Source of the DNA: Sandaracinaceae bacterium | Lineage (GTDB): Bacteria > Myxococcota_A > Polyangia > Polyangiales > Sandaracinaceae | Length of the DNA: 64,000 nt | Reading direction: 5' to 3' | Assembly (NCBI GenBank): GCA_020633195.1 | Contig: JACKEC010000037.1 | Coordinates: forward strand, 12,359-76,358 | Shown here: in pieces, positions 36,944 through 46,053 of the stretch | How the letters are laid out: each line of letters starts with the position of its first letter | Position numbering within the stretch: the first letter of the stretch is position 1 | Notes under the pieces: model-generated | Seen by the model: only the letters and a program-made list of their open reading frames with translations | Database searches by the model: none | What the model was told of the DNA's origin: nothing | Program-made: the position numbers and the translations under genes

Positions 36944-37552
36944 TCAGAGTTGGTCGACGGGCCCGGCGCCCACGCGCCGCACCACGATCTCGCCGGTGGT
37001 GAGGTCGAGCACCGTGGACGACTCCAGGCCACCCCATCCGGCGTCGAGGAAGATGTCCACGCCCGAGTAGTACGACGCGATGTCGCTGGGGTCGTTGAGC
37101 GGCTCGTCGTCCCAGCTCGCCGTCGTCGACACGATCGGGTTGCCGAGCTCGCGCACGATCGCGAGCGGGATCTCGTGGTGCGGGATGCGGATCCCGACCT
37201 CCTTGCGCTTCTTCGCGAGGTGCAGCGTGCGCGGCGCCTCACGCGTCGCGGGGAGGATGAAGCAGTAGGGCCCCGGCGTGAGGCGGCGCATCAGCCGGTA
37301 GGTGCGGTCGTCGACGATCGCGTAGCGCGCGAGGTCGCCGAGGTCGGGGCAGATGAACGCGAGCTGGCGGTCCTCGCGCATCCCCTTGAGCTGGTAGATG
37401 CGCTCGACCGCCTTCTTCTGCGTGAAGTCGCAGCCGAGCCCGTAGACCGTGTCGGTCGGGTAGGCCACGACCGCGCCGCGGCGCATCGCCTCCACCGTCC
37501 GACGGATGAGCCGGGGGTCCGGGTGGTCCGGGTCGATCTGGATGCGCTGCAT
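36944..37552 (-). CDS. L-threonylcarbamoyladenylate synthase (Sua5/YrdC/YciO family)
   Basis: A 202-residue protein of the family that makes threonylcarbamoyl-AMP for the t6A modification at tRNA position 37. Typical features are the early VAYPTDTVYGLGCDF, the nucleotide-binding KGMREDRQLAFICPDL, the LTPGPYCFILPAT block and IVSTTAS near the end. The YciO-like short form fits the length. It begins nine bases after the stop of the upstream macro-like gene and precedes the hexosaminidase remnant, all on the same strand. The substrate role of YciO-type members is less certain than that of Sua5. Confidence 0.88.
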   Translation of the reverse strand: MQRIQIDPDHPDPRLIRRTVEAMRRGAVVAYPTDTVYGLGCDFTQKKAVERIYQLKGMREDRQLAFICPDLGDLARYAIVDDRTYRLMRRLTPGPYCFILPATREAPRTLHLAKKRKEVGIRIPHHEIPLAIVRELGNPIVSTTASWDDEPLNDPSDIASYYSGVDIFLDAGWGGLESSTVLDLTTGEIVVRRVGAGPVDQL

Positions 37553-37561
37553 GACGGTCGG

Positions 37562-38446
37562 CTACGGGCGGTTGTGCAGGAGCCGCTTCGTCTCGCCGCT
37601 CTCGAACAGGACGAGGATGAAGCCCTCGGGCGTCACCTCTTCGACGCGGCCCACGCCGAACTTCGCGTGGATGACGTGCTGGCCCGGGTCGTAGCGGACG
37701 GCGCGGTCGTAGGCCGGCGCGGTCGCGCGCGCCTGCCCGATCTCGTCGGCGGTGAGGACCGGCGCGCTCGCGCGGGGGCGGCGGGTCGTGGACGCCTTCT
37801 TCGTGGTCGACGAGGCCGCGCGTCGCTTCTTCGGCGCGGGCTCCGGCGCGGGCGCGGGCGCCTCCTTGACCACGCTCACGGTGCGGCCGAGGTCGCGTCG
37901 CGCGTCGCGGATCTTGCTGCCGTGCGGGTGGCAGATGAGGACCTCTTCGATCCCCGCGGGCCGGCCCTCGGCGAAGCACTCCTCGTAGAACTTGTTCGCG
38001 GCCTTGGCGACGAGCACGAGGCGCTCGACGTCGGGCAGCGCGTCGGGCCCCGCGCCGAGCGGGCCGAACGCGACGCGCGCGACGTGGCGCTCGGAGACGA
38101 AGCGGAGGACGTCGATGACCGCCTTGGAGATCACCTCGGCCGGCGGCGCCTTGGCCTGGACGCCCGCGCGCTCCGGGGGCCGGCTCGCCACCCAGACGAG
38201 GAAGTCGCAGTGGAGCTTGCCGCGGTGCAGGCGCACCAGCTCCCCGATCTCGAGGCCGTCGGGGTGGCGGACCCGCTCGCGATCGAGCACGCGCGGCAGC
38301 TCGTCGCCGAACTGCTCGAGCAGATCACGGTCGGGCCCGGGCGGGCGCCACAGCGTGAGGTCCGTCGTCCCGTCGTGGACGATGGCGTCCACGCGCTGCG
38401 ACGAAGGCAGATCGAGCACCGACGAGGCGATGAGCTGCACGTCCAT
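37562..38446 (-). CDS. Macro-domain-like protein with C-terminal VGRVEEV-type domain
   Basis: A 294-residue protein starting at ATG 38446. The first 175 residues begin with VDAIVHDGTTDLTLW and later read SKAVIDVLRFVSERHVARVAFGPLG, a pattern like a diverged macro (ADP-ribose-binding) domain; the Asn-rich ligand loop of classical members is not visible. A basic Lys/Arg/Pro/Ala linker (about 205-235) follows, then a 50-residue module (PGQHVIHAKFGVGRVEEV, then LFESGETKRLLH) found at the C-terminus of many myxobacterial proteins. Function unknown; nucleic-acid or nucleotide binding is a guess. It lies nine bases before the Sua5-family gene and is divergent from the next gene. Confidence 0.7.
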   Translation of the reverse strand: MDVQLIASSVLDLPSSQRVDAIVHDGTTDLTLWRPPGPDRDLLEQFGDELPRVLDRERVRHPDGLEIGELVRLHRGKLHCDFLVWVASRPPERAGVQAKAPPAEVISKAVIDVLRFVSERHVARVAFGPLGAGPDALPDVERLVLVAKAANKFYEECFAEGRPAGIEEVLICHPHGSKIRDARRDLGRTVSVVKEAPAPAPEPAPKKRRAASSTTKKASTTRRPRASAPVLTADEIGQARATAPAYDRAVRYDPGQHVIHAKFGVGRVEEVTPEGFILVLFESGETKRLLHNRP

Positions 38447-38513
38447 CGGGCGGGGGACTAGCACAAAAATCGGGCTGACGGATGGCACATCTCCGTGCTA
38501 GCCCCCCTGCCTC

Positions 38514-39020
38514 ATGAGCACCGAGCGAGACGCCCGCCCCTACATCGTCGTGACCGCCATCCTCGATGGCAGCGCCCGCGCCGCGGCCGTGACCATGAGT
38601 CACGGGGACGCCATGGAGCGCGCCCTCTCGGCAAGCGCCGACCAGGCCATCGCCGGTCTGGAGATCGTGGAGCTCGCGGTGACGCCGCAGGCCTTCTCGG
38701 CGCTGCGCACGCACGCCGGGCTCGGCGACGACGCGGTCGCGGTCTACGACGTGTTCCCTCTGAACGCGGCGCTCGACACCCCCGTGCGCACCGTCGCGGG
38801 TCAGTTCCTCGCGGCCGAGGCATTGTGGGCCCTCGAGGAGATCGGTCAGCTCTCGGGCGTGCCGCTCAACCTCAAGCTCACCGTGCCGCGCGGCTGGGAG
38901 CGCGACCCCAAGTCGATCCACGAGAAGTTGATCGGCGCCGGCGCGCTCGAGCTCGGCCCCGAGGCCATCGACACGTTCCGCTCGATCAAGACCGGCTGGG
39001 ACGCCCCCGCCGCGAGCTGA
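38514..39020 (+). CDS. Hypothetical 168-residue protein
   Basis: A complete frame from ATG 38514 to TGA 39018-39020. The protein has no signal peptide and no membrane helix. It mixes alpha and beta segments (YIVVTAILDGSARAAAVTM; GLEIVELAVTP), suggesting a soluble alpha/beta fold. I recognise no family. It is divergent from the macro-like gene, with 67 bases between starts, and converges on apaG with a 15-base gap. Confidence 0.7.
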   Translation: MSTERDARPYIVVTAILDGSARAAAVTMSHGDAMERALSASADQAIAGLEIVELAVTPQAFSALRTHAGLGDDAVAVYDVFPLNAALDTPVRTVAGQFLAAEALWALEEIGQLSGVPLNLKLTVPRGWERDPKSIHEKLIGAGALELGPEAIDTFRSIKTGWDAPAAS

Positions 39021-39035
39021 CGAGCCGACTCGCCC

Positions 39036-39434
39036 TCAATTCAGATCGAGCGGCATCTCGAGGGAGAAGGGCGCGATGAGCGCGTCGAACCTCGAGCCGT
39101 CGGGGCGCTCCATCTGGTAGGTGCCCTCCATCTGGCCGCGTGACGTCTGCAGGATGCAGCCGCTCGTGTACTGGAAGGTCTTGCCGGGCTCGAGGTCGGG
39201 CTGGTTGCCGACCACGCCGGGGCCCTTGACCTCGTCGACCTTGCCCTTGGCGTCGGTGATGATCCAGTGGCGGGACACGAGCTTCGCGTCGTGCTCGCCC
39301 TCGTTCGCGACGCGGACCGTGTACGCCCACACGTAGCGGTGCCCCGCGGGGTTGGACTGCTCGCGCAGGTAGTGGCTCGTGACGGTGACCCGGATCCCGT
39401 CGGTCAGCGCTACGGAGGGGTTGGTCGCTCGCAA
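39036..39434 (-). CDS. apaG: ApaG family protein
   Basis: A 132-residue ApaG protein, a single FN3-like beta sandwich. The marker GxGxxG is GPGVVGNQP, followed by PGKTFQYTSGC and the conserved MEGTYQM block. Members are linked to Co2+ resistance and Mg2+ homeostasis and bind pyrophosphate compounds; the biochemical role is not settled. The start seems to be TTG 39434, as no ATG or GTG lies in frame upstream before a stop; that is unusual for this gene. Two tRNA genes lie upstream on the same strand. Confidence 0.88.
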   Translation of the reverse strand: MRATNPSVALTDGIRVTVTSHYLREQSNPAGHRYVWAYTVRVANEGEHDAKLVSRHWIITDAKGKVDEVKGPGVVGNQPDLEPGKTFQYTSGCILQTSRGQMEGTYQMERPDGSRFDALIAPFSLEMPLDLN

Positions 39435-39501
39435 GGTGGTCCGGACGTTGGGGCCGACAACGAAGCTCGCCCCGAAGCCGTCGGGCTCCGGGGCGAGCGA
39501 G

Positions 39502-39573
39502 TGACCCCAAGGGGACTTGAACCCCTGTTACCGGCGTGAGAGGCCGATGTCCTAACCACTAGACGATGGGGCC
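39502..39573 (-). tRNA. tRNA-Glu (anticodon CUC)
   Basis: The reverse strand folds into a 72-base tRNA: acceptor GGCCCCA pairing with TGGGGTC and a discriminator A, D arm with AGTGGTTAGGAC, anticodon loop CTCTCAC (anticodon CUC), and T arm with GGTTCAAGT. CCA is not encoded. It is the first-read of two adjacent tRNAs only in coordinate terms; the Gln gene lies 20 bases upstream in transcription direction. Confidence 0.95.
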
Positions 39574-39593
39574 GAAGAACAAAGGTCGGGGAG

Positions 39594-39664
39594 CTCGGGG
39601 ACTAGGATTCGAACCTAGATAGCCAGAACCAGAATCTGGAGTCCTGCCGTTAGACGATCCCCGA
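39594..39664 (-). tRNA. tRNA-Gln (anticodon CUG)
   Basis: A 71-base cloverleaf on the reverse strand: acceptor TCGGGGA with TCCCCGA and discriminator G, anticodon stem CCAGA/TCTGG with loop TTCTGGT (anticodon CUG), and T arm GGTTCGAATCC. No CCA is encoded. It is probably the first gene of a two-tRNA transcript with tRNA-Glu, 20 bases away. Confidence 0.95.
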
Positions 39665-39779
39665 AAGGGCAGGATGTCTAGCACCCCCCGGAGGGCCGTC
39701 AAGGACCGAATGCCACTTGCTTCCGTCAGCCGATTGGGCCAGATTTGGGTTCTACGGTTTTCCGGTAAGGAATAGCGCA

Positions 39780-40094
39780 ATGACCCTCTGGACTGTGACG
39801 GCGAATCACCTCTCGGACGGCTCCGTGGCGTATCTGCGGGCGGATCGAGCGTGGACCCAGGACCTCCAGCACGCGTGGGTGGGGGCCACCGAGGCGGACG
39901 CCGCGCCGCTGCTCGCGTGGGCGCGTGGCCAGGAGCACCTGATCTGCGATCCCTACCTCCTCGAGGTGAGCCGGGACGCGGGTCGCGTGGTGCCGCTCTC
40001 GGCGCGCGAGCGCATCCGCGCCGAAGGGCCCGAAGCCACGCTGGCGCGGCTCGGCTACGAGCGCCGGCCGGAGCTCCAGCGGAAGGTCGGCTGA
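39780..40094 (+). CDS. DUF2849 protein of the sulfite-reductase cluster
   Basis: A 104-residue protein of the DUF2849 type: N-terminal VTANHLSDGSVAYL and WTQDLQHAWV, then an Ala-rich helix. Members are almost always located beside a sulfite/nitrite-reductase gene, as here, where cysI starts three bases after this stop. The function is unknown; a role in enzyme maturation or electron supply is inferred from linkage. An AAGGA lies nine bases before ATG 39780. A promoter is likely in the 115 bases between tRNA-Gln and this start. Confidence 0.85.
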   Translation: MTLWTVTANHLSDGSVAYLRADRAWTQDLQHAWVGATEADAAPLLAWARGQEHLICDPYLLEVSRDAGRVVPLSARERIRAEGPEATLARLGYERRPELQRKVG

Positions 40095-40097
40095 TCC

Positions 40098-41745
<1,648 letters not shown>

Positions 41746-41765
<20 letters not shown>

Positions 41766-42240
41766 TCCCGAGCGCGGCGCGCGCCTCGTCGAGGACGACC
41801 CCTGGATCGAGCTCGACACCGACGCGCCGCTCCCGGCGGCCGGTGACGTGGTCGTGCCGATGGCCCGCCTCGCCGGCGTCGGCGACGTGCCAGGCCGGCT
41901 CGGCGTCAGGGTCGACGGCTCGACGGATCCCGAGGCCCTCGTCGCGGCGCTCCCGCGCCTGTCGCTGATCGTGGTGGAGCTGCCGAAGTTCACCGACGGG
42001 CGGGCGTACAGCCTCGCGCGCCTGCTCCGGGATCGACATGGATACGACGGCTCGCTCCGGGCGGTCGGTCACGTCCTGCGCGACCAGCTCTTCTTCCTCT
42101 ACCGCTGCGGGTTCGACACGTTCGACCTCGCCGCAGGCAAGGACGTGGACGACGCCCTGAAGGCCTTCGAGGACTTCTCGATCACCTATCAGCCGGCCGA
42201 GGATCACGACCAGCCCATCTGGCGTCGGCGCCGCGCCTGA
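41746..42240 (+). CDS. DUF934 protein of the sulfite-reductase cluster
   Basis: A 164-residue DUF934 protein. The conserved block is plain: KFTDGRAYSLARLLRDR, then GSLRAVGHVLRDQLFFLYRCG. Members accompany cysI and are thought to help sulfite reduction, but the mechanism is not known. The start overlaps the cysI end by 20 bases, so the two are coupled. In many genomes cysH (PAPS/APS reductase) follows; here the next gene is a VanW protein, so the reductase must be encoded elsewhere. Confidence 0.88.
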
Positions 42241-42424
42241 TCCTGGACGTCGTGGAATTTCGCGCGGAGGGCGCGAAGGAGCAAAGAGGTTTTCTCTATC
42301 GATGCGCGAGGCTCGGAGGTCTGGGGGCCCCGAGGCCGCCGCGCACGGCGTCATTTGGATCGCGAAGGAACGCAAACCGCGTGAATTTTGACCCGCCCGG
42401 GCTCGGTCGGGATGCTCGGGCCGT
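42241..42424. promoter_or_regulatory. Gap after the cys cluster, with possible terminator hairpin
   Basis: No gene is visible. A hairpin TTCGCGC-GGAGG-GCGCGAA lies near 42257-42275 and a TTTT follows about 20 bases later, so it may end the cys transcript. A short AT-richer patch near 42350-42390 (ATTTGGATCGCG, GTGAATTTTG) may hold the promoter of the VanW gene. Both readings are inference. Confidence 0.3.
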
Positions 42425-43933
42425 ATGGCCGACCGACTGCGAGTCCTCGGCGCGCTGCTCTGCTTCGGGGGAGCGGCCGCGCTCGCGTTCTGGGTGCTCC
42501 AGCAGCGCATCGAGCCGAGCGTGGCGCGGGCCGCCGCGCCGCCGGTGACCGTCCGCGTCGGCGGCGAGGAGCCCGCCAAGGGAGAGGACGCGCGCCGCTT
42601 CGCCGAGCGCCTCGCCGCCCGCTGGGCGCGCGAGCCCTTCACCCTCGAGGTCCCGGACGAGGCGCCGATCCGCCGCACGCGCGCCGCGCTCGGCGCTTCG
42701 ATCGACGTCGACGCGCTCACCGCCACGCTCGCTCAGTCGCTCGACACCACGAGCCCCATGCGCCGGCTGTACCGCGGCGAGGCCCTCGAGCTCGACCTGC
42801 CGGTGCGCTTCGACGACGAGGCGATGTTCGAGGTGCTCGCCGACATCAAGGATCGCTTCGACCGCCGCCCCGAGGACGCGCGCCTCGACGTGCGCAGCGG
42901 CGAGGTCCGGACCCACGTCCACGGCCGTCAACTCGACGTGCACCGTACCCTCGACGCGATCGAGGCGGCGCTCGGCCGAGGGGAGCCCCGCGCGACGGCG
43001 ACCGTCCGCCGCCTCGCCGCGCACCGGACCGCCGAGGAGCTCGAGGCGATCGACATCGGCTACGTGCTCGGCTCCTACGAGACCCGCTACAGCACCGCGC
43101 CCAACGCCCGCGACAGGAGCTTCAACCTGCGCGTCGCGGGCTCCAAGATCGATGGCCTCGTCGTGCTCCCGGGCGAGACCTTCGACTTCAACGAGGCGGT
43201 CGGCGAGCGGAGCGAAGCCAACGGGTTCCGCCCCGCGCCGGTCATCGCCGGCGGCGAGCTCGTGGACGGCGTCGGCGGCGGCACCTGCCAGGTCGCGGGG
43301 ACCCTGCACGCGGCGGCGTTCTTCGCGGGGCTCCCGATCGTCGAGCGCAGCCCGCACAGCCGGCCGAGCACCTACATCTACATGGGCCTCGACGCGGTGG
43401 TCAGCTACCCGCAGCTCAACTTCCGGTTCCAGAACGACCTCGAGCACCCGGTCGTGATCGGCTTCAGCGTCGAGGGCGGGGTCGTCCGCGCCGAGCTGCG
43501 CAGCGCCCCCACCACGCGCCTCGTCACCTTCGTGCGCCGCGTGGACGACGTGGCGGCGTACGCCGAGCGCGAGGTCCAGGACAGCAGCCTCCCGCGCGGC
43601 ACGCGGGTCCTGCGTCAACGCGGCGTGCCGGGCTTCACCGTCACCAACTTCCGCATCGTGCGCGACCTCGAGACGAACCAGGCCGTGCGGACGCGGAGCC
43701 AGGACACGTACCCGGCGACGCAGCACATCTGGACGGTGGGCACCGGCGGCCAGCCGCAGCCCGACTTCGAGGCGCCCGAGGGCGACACGCACAACGAGTA
43801 CACGGCGGACGCCTACCTCGAGCTGACCCAGGGCGAGGGCGTGCGCGGCACGCGCGCGGTGCGCCGCGCCGGTCGGAGCGGCTCGCCCGGGTGGACGGCT
43901 CGCGAGGGCTGGCCGCAGCCCCCCGCGCCCTGA
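42425..43933 (+). CDS. VanW family protein
   Basis: A 502-residue protein with an N-terminal membrane helix (VLGALLCFGGAAALAFWVL), a peptidoglycan-binding-4-like domain (about 95-200) and a VanW domain (about 215-400; DRSFNLRVAG, LPGETFDFN, GGGTCQVAGTLHAA, YPQLNFRFQND). The C-terminus is an extra 90-residue tail. VanW was found in glycopeptide-resistance clusters, but its biochemical role is not settled; the layout suggests the cell envelope. There is no van operon here. ATG 42425 gives the intact membrane helix. Confidence 0.88.
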   Translation: MADRLRVLGALLCFGGAAALAFWVLQQRIEPSVARAAAPPVTVRVGGEEPAKGEDARRFAERLAARWAREPFTLEVPDEAPIRRTRAALGASIDVDALTATLAQSLDTTSPMRRLYRGEALELDLPVRFDDEAMFEVLADIKDRFDRRPEDARLDVRSGEVRTHVHGRQLDVHRTLDAIEAALGRGEPRATATVRRLAAHRTAEELEAIDIGYVLGSYETRYSTAPNARDRSFNLRVAGSKIDGLVVLPGETFDFNEAVGERSEANGFRPAPVIAGGELVDGVGGGTCQVAGTLHAAAFFAGLPIVERSPHSRPSTYIYMGLDAVVSYPQLNFRFQNDLEHPVVIGFSVEGGVVRAELRSAPTTRLVTFVRRVDDVAAYAEREVQDSSLPRGTRVLRQRGVPGFTVTNFRIVRDLETNQAVRTRSQDTYPATQHIWTVGTGGQPQPDFEAPEGDTHNEYTADAYLELTQGEGVRGTRAVRRAGRSGSPGWTAREGWPQPPAP

Positions 43934-43970
43934 TCGGTGCGGCCGCCCCCCGACGCGGTAAGCTCGGGGC

Positions 43971-44507
43971 ATGCGGACCGTCAGCGCTCGGCTCCTCGCC
44001 CTCGGCCTCCTCGTGACGGCGAGCGCCGTCGTGGCCCAGACGCCCAGCGTCCCGAGCACGCTCGAGGGCGCGTGGCGGCGTCAGCCCAGCGCCACCGAGG
44101 CCCGGCGCACGGTGATCGCGGCGTTCGAGCCGAGGCTCGAGGTGTTCCCGGAGATGCTCCGCGGGATCGCGCGCGATCGCATCACCGAGAGCCTGCCGAT
44201 GGCGGACCGGATCGAGATCGCGGTCGCCGCCGAGCGCGTGCGCGTCGCCTACGTGACCCAGCGCCGCGTGGTCATCGACACGCCCCTCGGCGGCAGCGCG
44301 CGCGTCCGGCTCGAGGACGGCGACGAGCGCCGCGCGGTGCAGCGACTCCGCGGCGGCTGGCTCGAGCAGGTGTTCACCGACGATCAGGGCCGCGTGGAGC
44401 GGCTGCTCAGCACGGAGCCCGATGGCAGCACGCTCCACCTCGACTACACGGTGCACAACTCGCGGCTCGGCGCCCCGGTGCGCTGGCGGATCGACTACCG
44501 GCGCTGA
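43971..44507 (+). CDS. Secreted hypothetical protein of 178 residues
   Basis: A protein with a signal peptide (LLALGLLVTASAVVAQ) and a mature domain of about 155 residues with an alternating beta pattern (VRVAYVTQRRVVIDTP; GGWLEQVFTDDQGRVERLL), perhaps lipocalin-like. No family recognised. It follows the VanW gene by 37 bases on the same strand and converges on the metal permease gene. Confidence 0.7.
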   Translation: MRTVSARLLALGLLVTASAVVAQTPSVPSTLEGAWRRQPSATEARRTVIAAFEPRLEVFPEMLRGIARDRITESLPMADRIEIAVAAERVRVAYVTQRRVVIDTPLGGSARVRLEDGDERRAVQRLRGGWLEQVFTDDQGRVERLLSTEPDGSTLHLDYTVHNSRLGAPVRWRIDYRR

Positions 44508-44511
44508 CGGC

Positions 44512-45696
44512 TCATGCGGGCTTGAAGCCCGCCGCTCGGATGGCGTCGCGGACGGCCTCGGGGTCGGCGTTCTCGACGCGGCAGACGCCGGGCTCGCGCG
44601 AGACCTCGACCGCACCGACGTCGGGCAGGGTCCTCAGCTGCGCCTCGAGCTTGCGCACGCAGCCGTTGCAGGTGAGGCCCTCGACGCCCATCTCGAGCGG
44701 CGCGGCGACGGGCTTGGGGCGCGGCCACAGCGCCCGCAGGTCGCTCAGCGCGAACCACGCGACCATCGCGAGGAAGACGACCGTCGCGGCCGTCGCGGGC
44801 AGACCGGCCGCGTGATGCGCGCCCGCGTGGTGGGCGGCGACGCCGATGTGATCGACGAGCACGAAGTCGAAGGCCCAGCCGAGGAGCACGCTGCCGAGCC
44901 CGAGCGTCACGAGGTAGACGACGAGCGTCTTGGTGCCGAACGCCCGGCGGACCGCGCCGACCGTCGCGAGGTTCGTCGCGGGGCCGGCCATCAGGAAGAC
45001 GAGCGCGGCGCCGGGCGGGAATCCGCCCGCGACGAGCGCGGCCGCGATGGGGACCGACGCCGTGGCGCAGACATAGAGGGGGAGGGCGACCACGAGCGTC
45101 GCGAGCATCGCGATCACGCCGCCGTAGCCCGACAGCGCGGCGAAGGCCTCGGCGGGGACGAACGTGGTGATCGCCGCGCTCGCGACGATGCCCACCACGA
45201 GCCAGCGCCAGATGGTCCGGATGAGCTCGACGCCGTGGTCGAGGCCGTCGCGCCAGGTCCGCTTCGGCGCGTCCTCGGCGACCGGCTCGGGCACCTCGTC
45301 CCCGGGATCCACCGCGTCGGTCCAGAAGCCGGCGACGAGCCCGAGGACCAGCGCGCTCACCACCTTGAAGACGGCGAACGGCCAGCCCAGGAACGAGGCG
45401 CTCACCAGGACCGAGTCGACGCCCGTCTGCGGCGTGGACGCCAGGAAGCCGATCGCGGCGCCGTTGGACGCGCCGTCCCGCTTGAGGCCGAGGCCCGCCG
45501 GGATCACCCCGCACGAGCACAGCGGGAGGGGCACCCCGAGGAGCACCGCCTTCACCACGCCGCCGCGACCGCGGAGGCGCCGGTGCACGAAGCCGGGCGG
45601 CAGCACCACGTGCAGCACGCCCGCTACGAGCGAGCCCAGGAGCAACCAAGGCGCGAGCTCGACGGTCACCTGCCACATGGCGTTCAGGAAGCTCAT
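44512..45696 (-). CDS. Metal efflux permease (DUF318 type) with C-terminal HMA domain
   Basis: A 394-residue membrane protein with two repeated four-helix halves typical of the DUF318/SO_0444-type Cu/Zn efflux permease: VPLPLCSCGVIP in the first half (metal-site Cys) and LPLYVCATASVPIAAAL with AGPATNLAT in the second. An extra C-terminal domain (about 325-394) is a heavy-metal-associated fold with GLTCNGCVRK, the CxxC metal motif of copper chaperones. It would bind Cu(I) or a similar ion and pass it to the channel. ATG 45696 overlaps the csoR stop (ATGA), so repressor and transporter are coupled. Confidence 0.88.
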   Translation of the reverse strand: MSFLNAMWQVTVELAPWLLLGSLVAGVLHVVLPPGFVHRRLRGRGGVVKAVLLGVPLPLCSCGVIPAGLGLKRDGASNGAAIGFLASTPQTGVDSVLVSASFLGWPFAVFKVVSALVLGLVAGFWTDAVDPGDEVPEPVAEDAPKRTWRDGLDHGVELIRTIWRWLVVGIVASAAITTFVPAEAFAALSGYGGVIAMLATLVVALPLYVCATASVPIAAALVAGGFPPGAALVFLMAGPATNLATVGAVRRAFGTKTLVVYLVTLGLGSVLLGWAFDFVLVDHIGVAAHHAGAHHAAGLPATAATVVFLAMVAWFALSDLRALWPRPKPVAAPLEMGVEGLTCNGCVRKLEAQLRTLPDVGAVEVSREPGVCRVENADPEAVRDAIRAAGFKPA

Positions 45697-45977
45697 CCGC
45701 GACCTCCGAAGCGAGCGAACACCTCGAGCAGCTCGTCCACCTGGGCGCGCCGCGTCGCCTCGTCCCCCGACTCGAACGCGTGGGTCACGCAGTGCTGGAG
45801 GTGGTCCTCGAGCAGCACGTCGGCGGTGCGCGTGAGCGCCCCCCGGACGGCCGCGATCTGCGTGAGCACGTCCACGCAGTAGGTGTCCTCCTCGACCATG
45901 CGGCGCACCGCCGCGACCTGACCCTCGGCGCGCTTGAGCCGCGCGATGAGCTTCTTCTTGGTGTCTTCGCTCGCCAT
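45693..45977 (-). CDS. csoR: CsoR-family copper-sensing repressor
   Basis: A 94-residue four-helix-bundle repressor. The Cu(I) site Cys-His-Cys is visible at C34 (DTYCVDVL), H59 and C63 (EDHLQHC). In this family metal binding releases the repressor from DNA and turns on efflux. The N-terminal RLKRAEGQV is typical of CsoR/RcnR. It is the first gene of a two-gene unit with the permease. The palindrome at 45983-46001 lies only five bases upstream of its ATG and is the likely operator. Confidence 0.92.
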   Translation of the reverse strand: MASEDTKKKLIARLKRAEGQVAAVRRMVEEDTYCVDVLTQIAAVRGALTRTADVLLEDHLQHCVTHAFESGDEATRRAQVDELLEVFARFGGRG

Positions 45978-45982
45978 CTTCG

Positions 45983-46001
45983 TATACCCCCCTGGGGTAT
46001 A
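45983..46001. promoter_or_regulatory. CsoR-type operator palindrome
   Basis: A perfect inverted repeat TATACCCC-CCT-GGGGTATA lies immediately upstream of csoR. G/C-tract palindromes flanked by TAT/ATA are the known form of CsoR operators. On the csoR strand the repeat also supplies the AGGGGGG that should serve as ribosome-binding site, so bound repressor would hide the transcription start and the message start region together. It is probably autoregulated. Confidence 0.85.
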
Positions 46002-46053
46002 TGGAGTCTAGGCCCGCGGGCCCGCGGCGCAAGCCCGTGGTATCCGTCGAGGC

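Noticed and set aside
39508..39519. CAA-N6-TTG core within tRNA-Glu
   Set aside because: It arises from the conserved T-arm and acceptor of the tRNA and lacks the outer G and C; not counted with the palindrome set.
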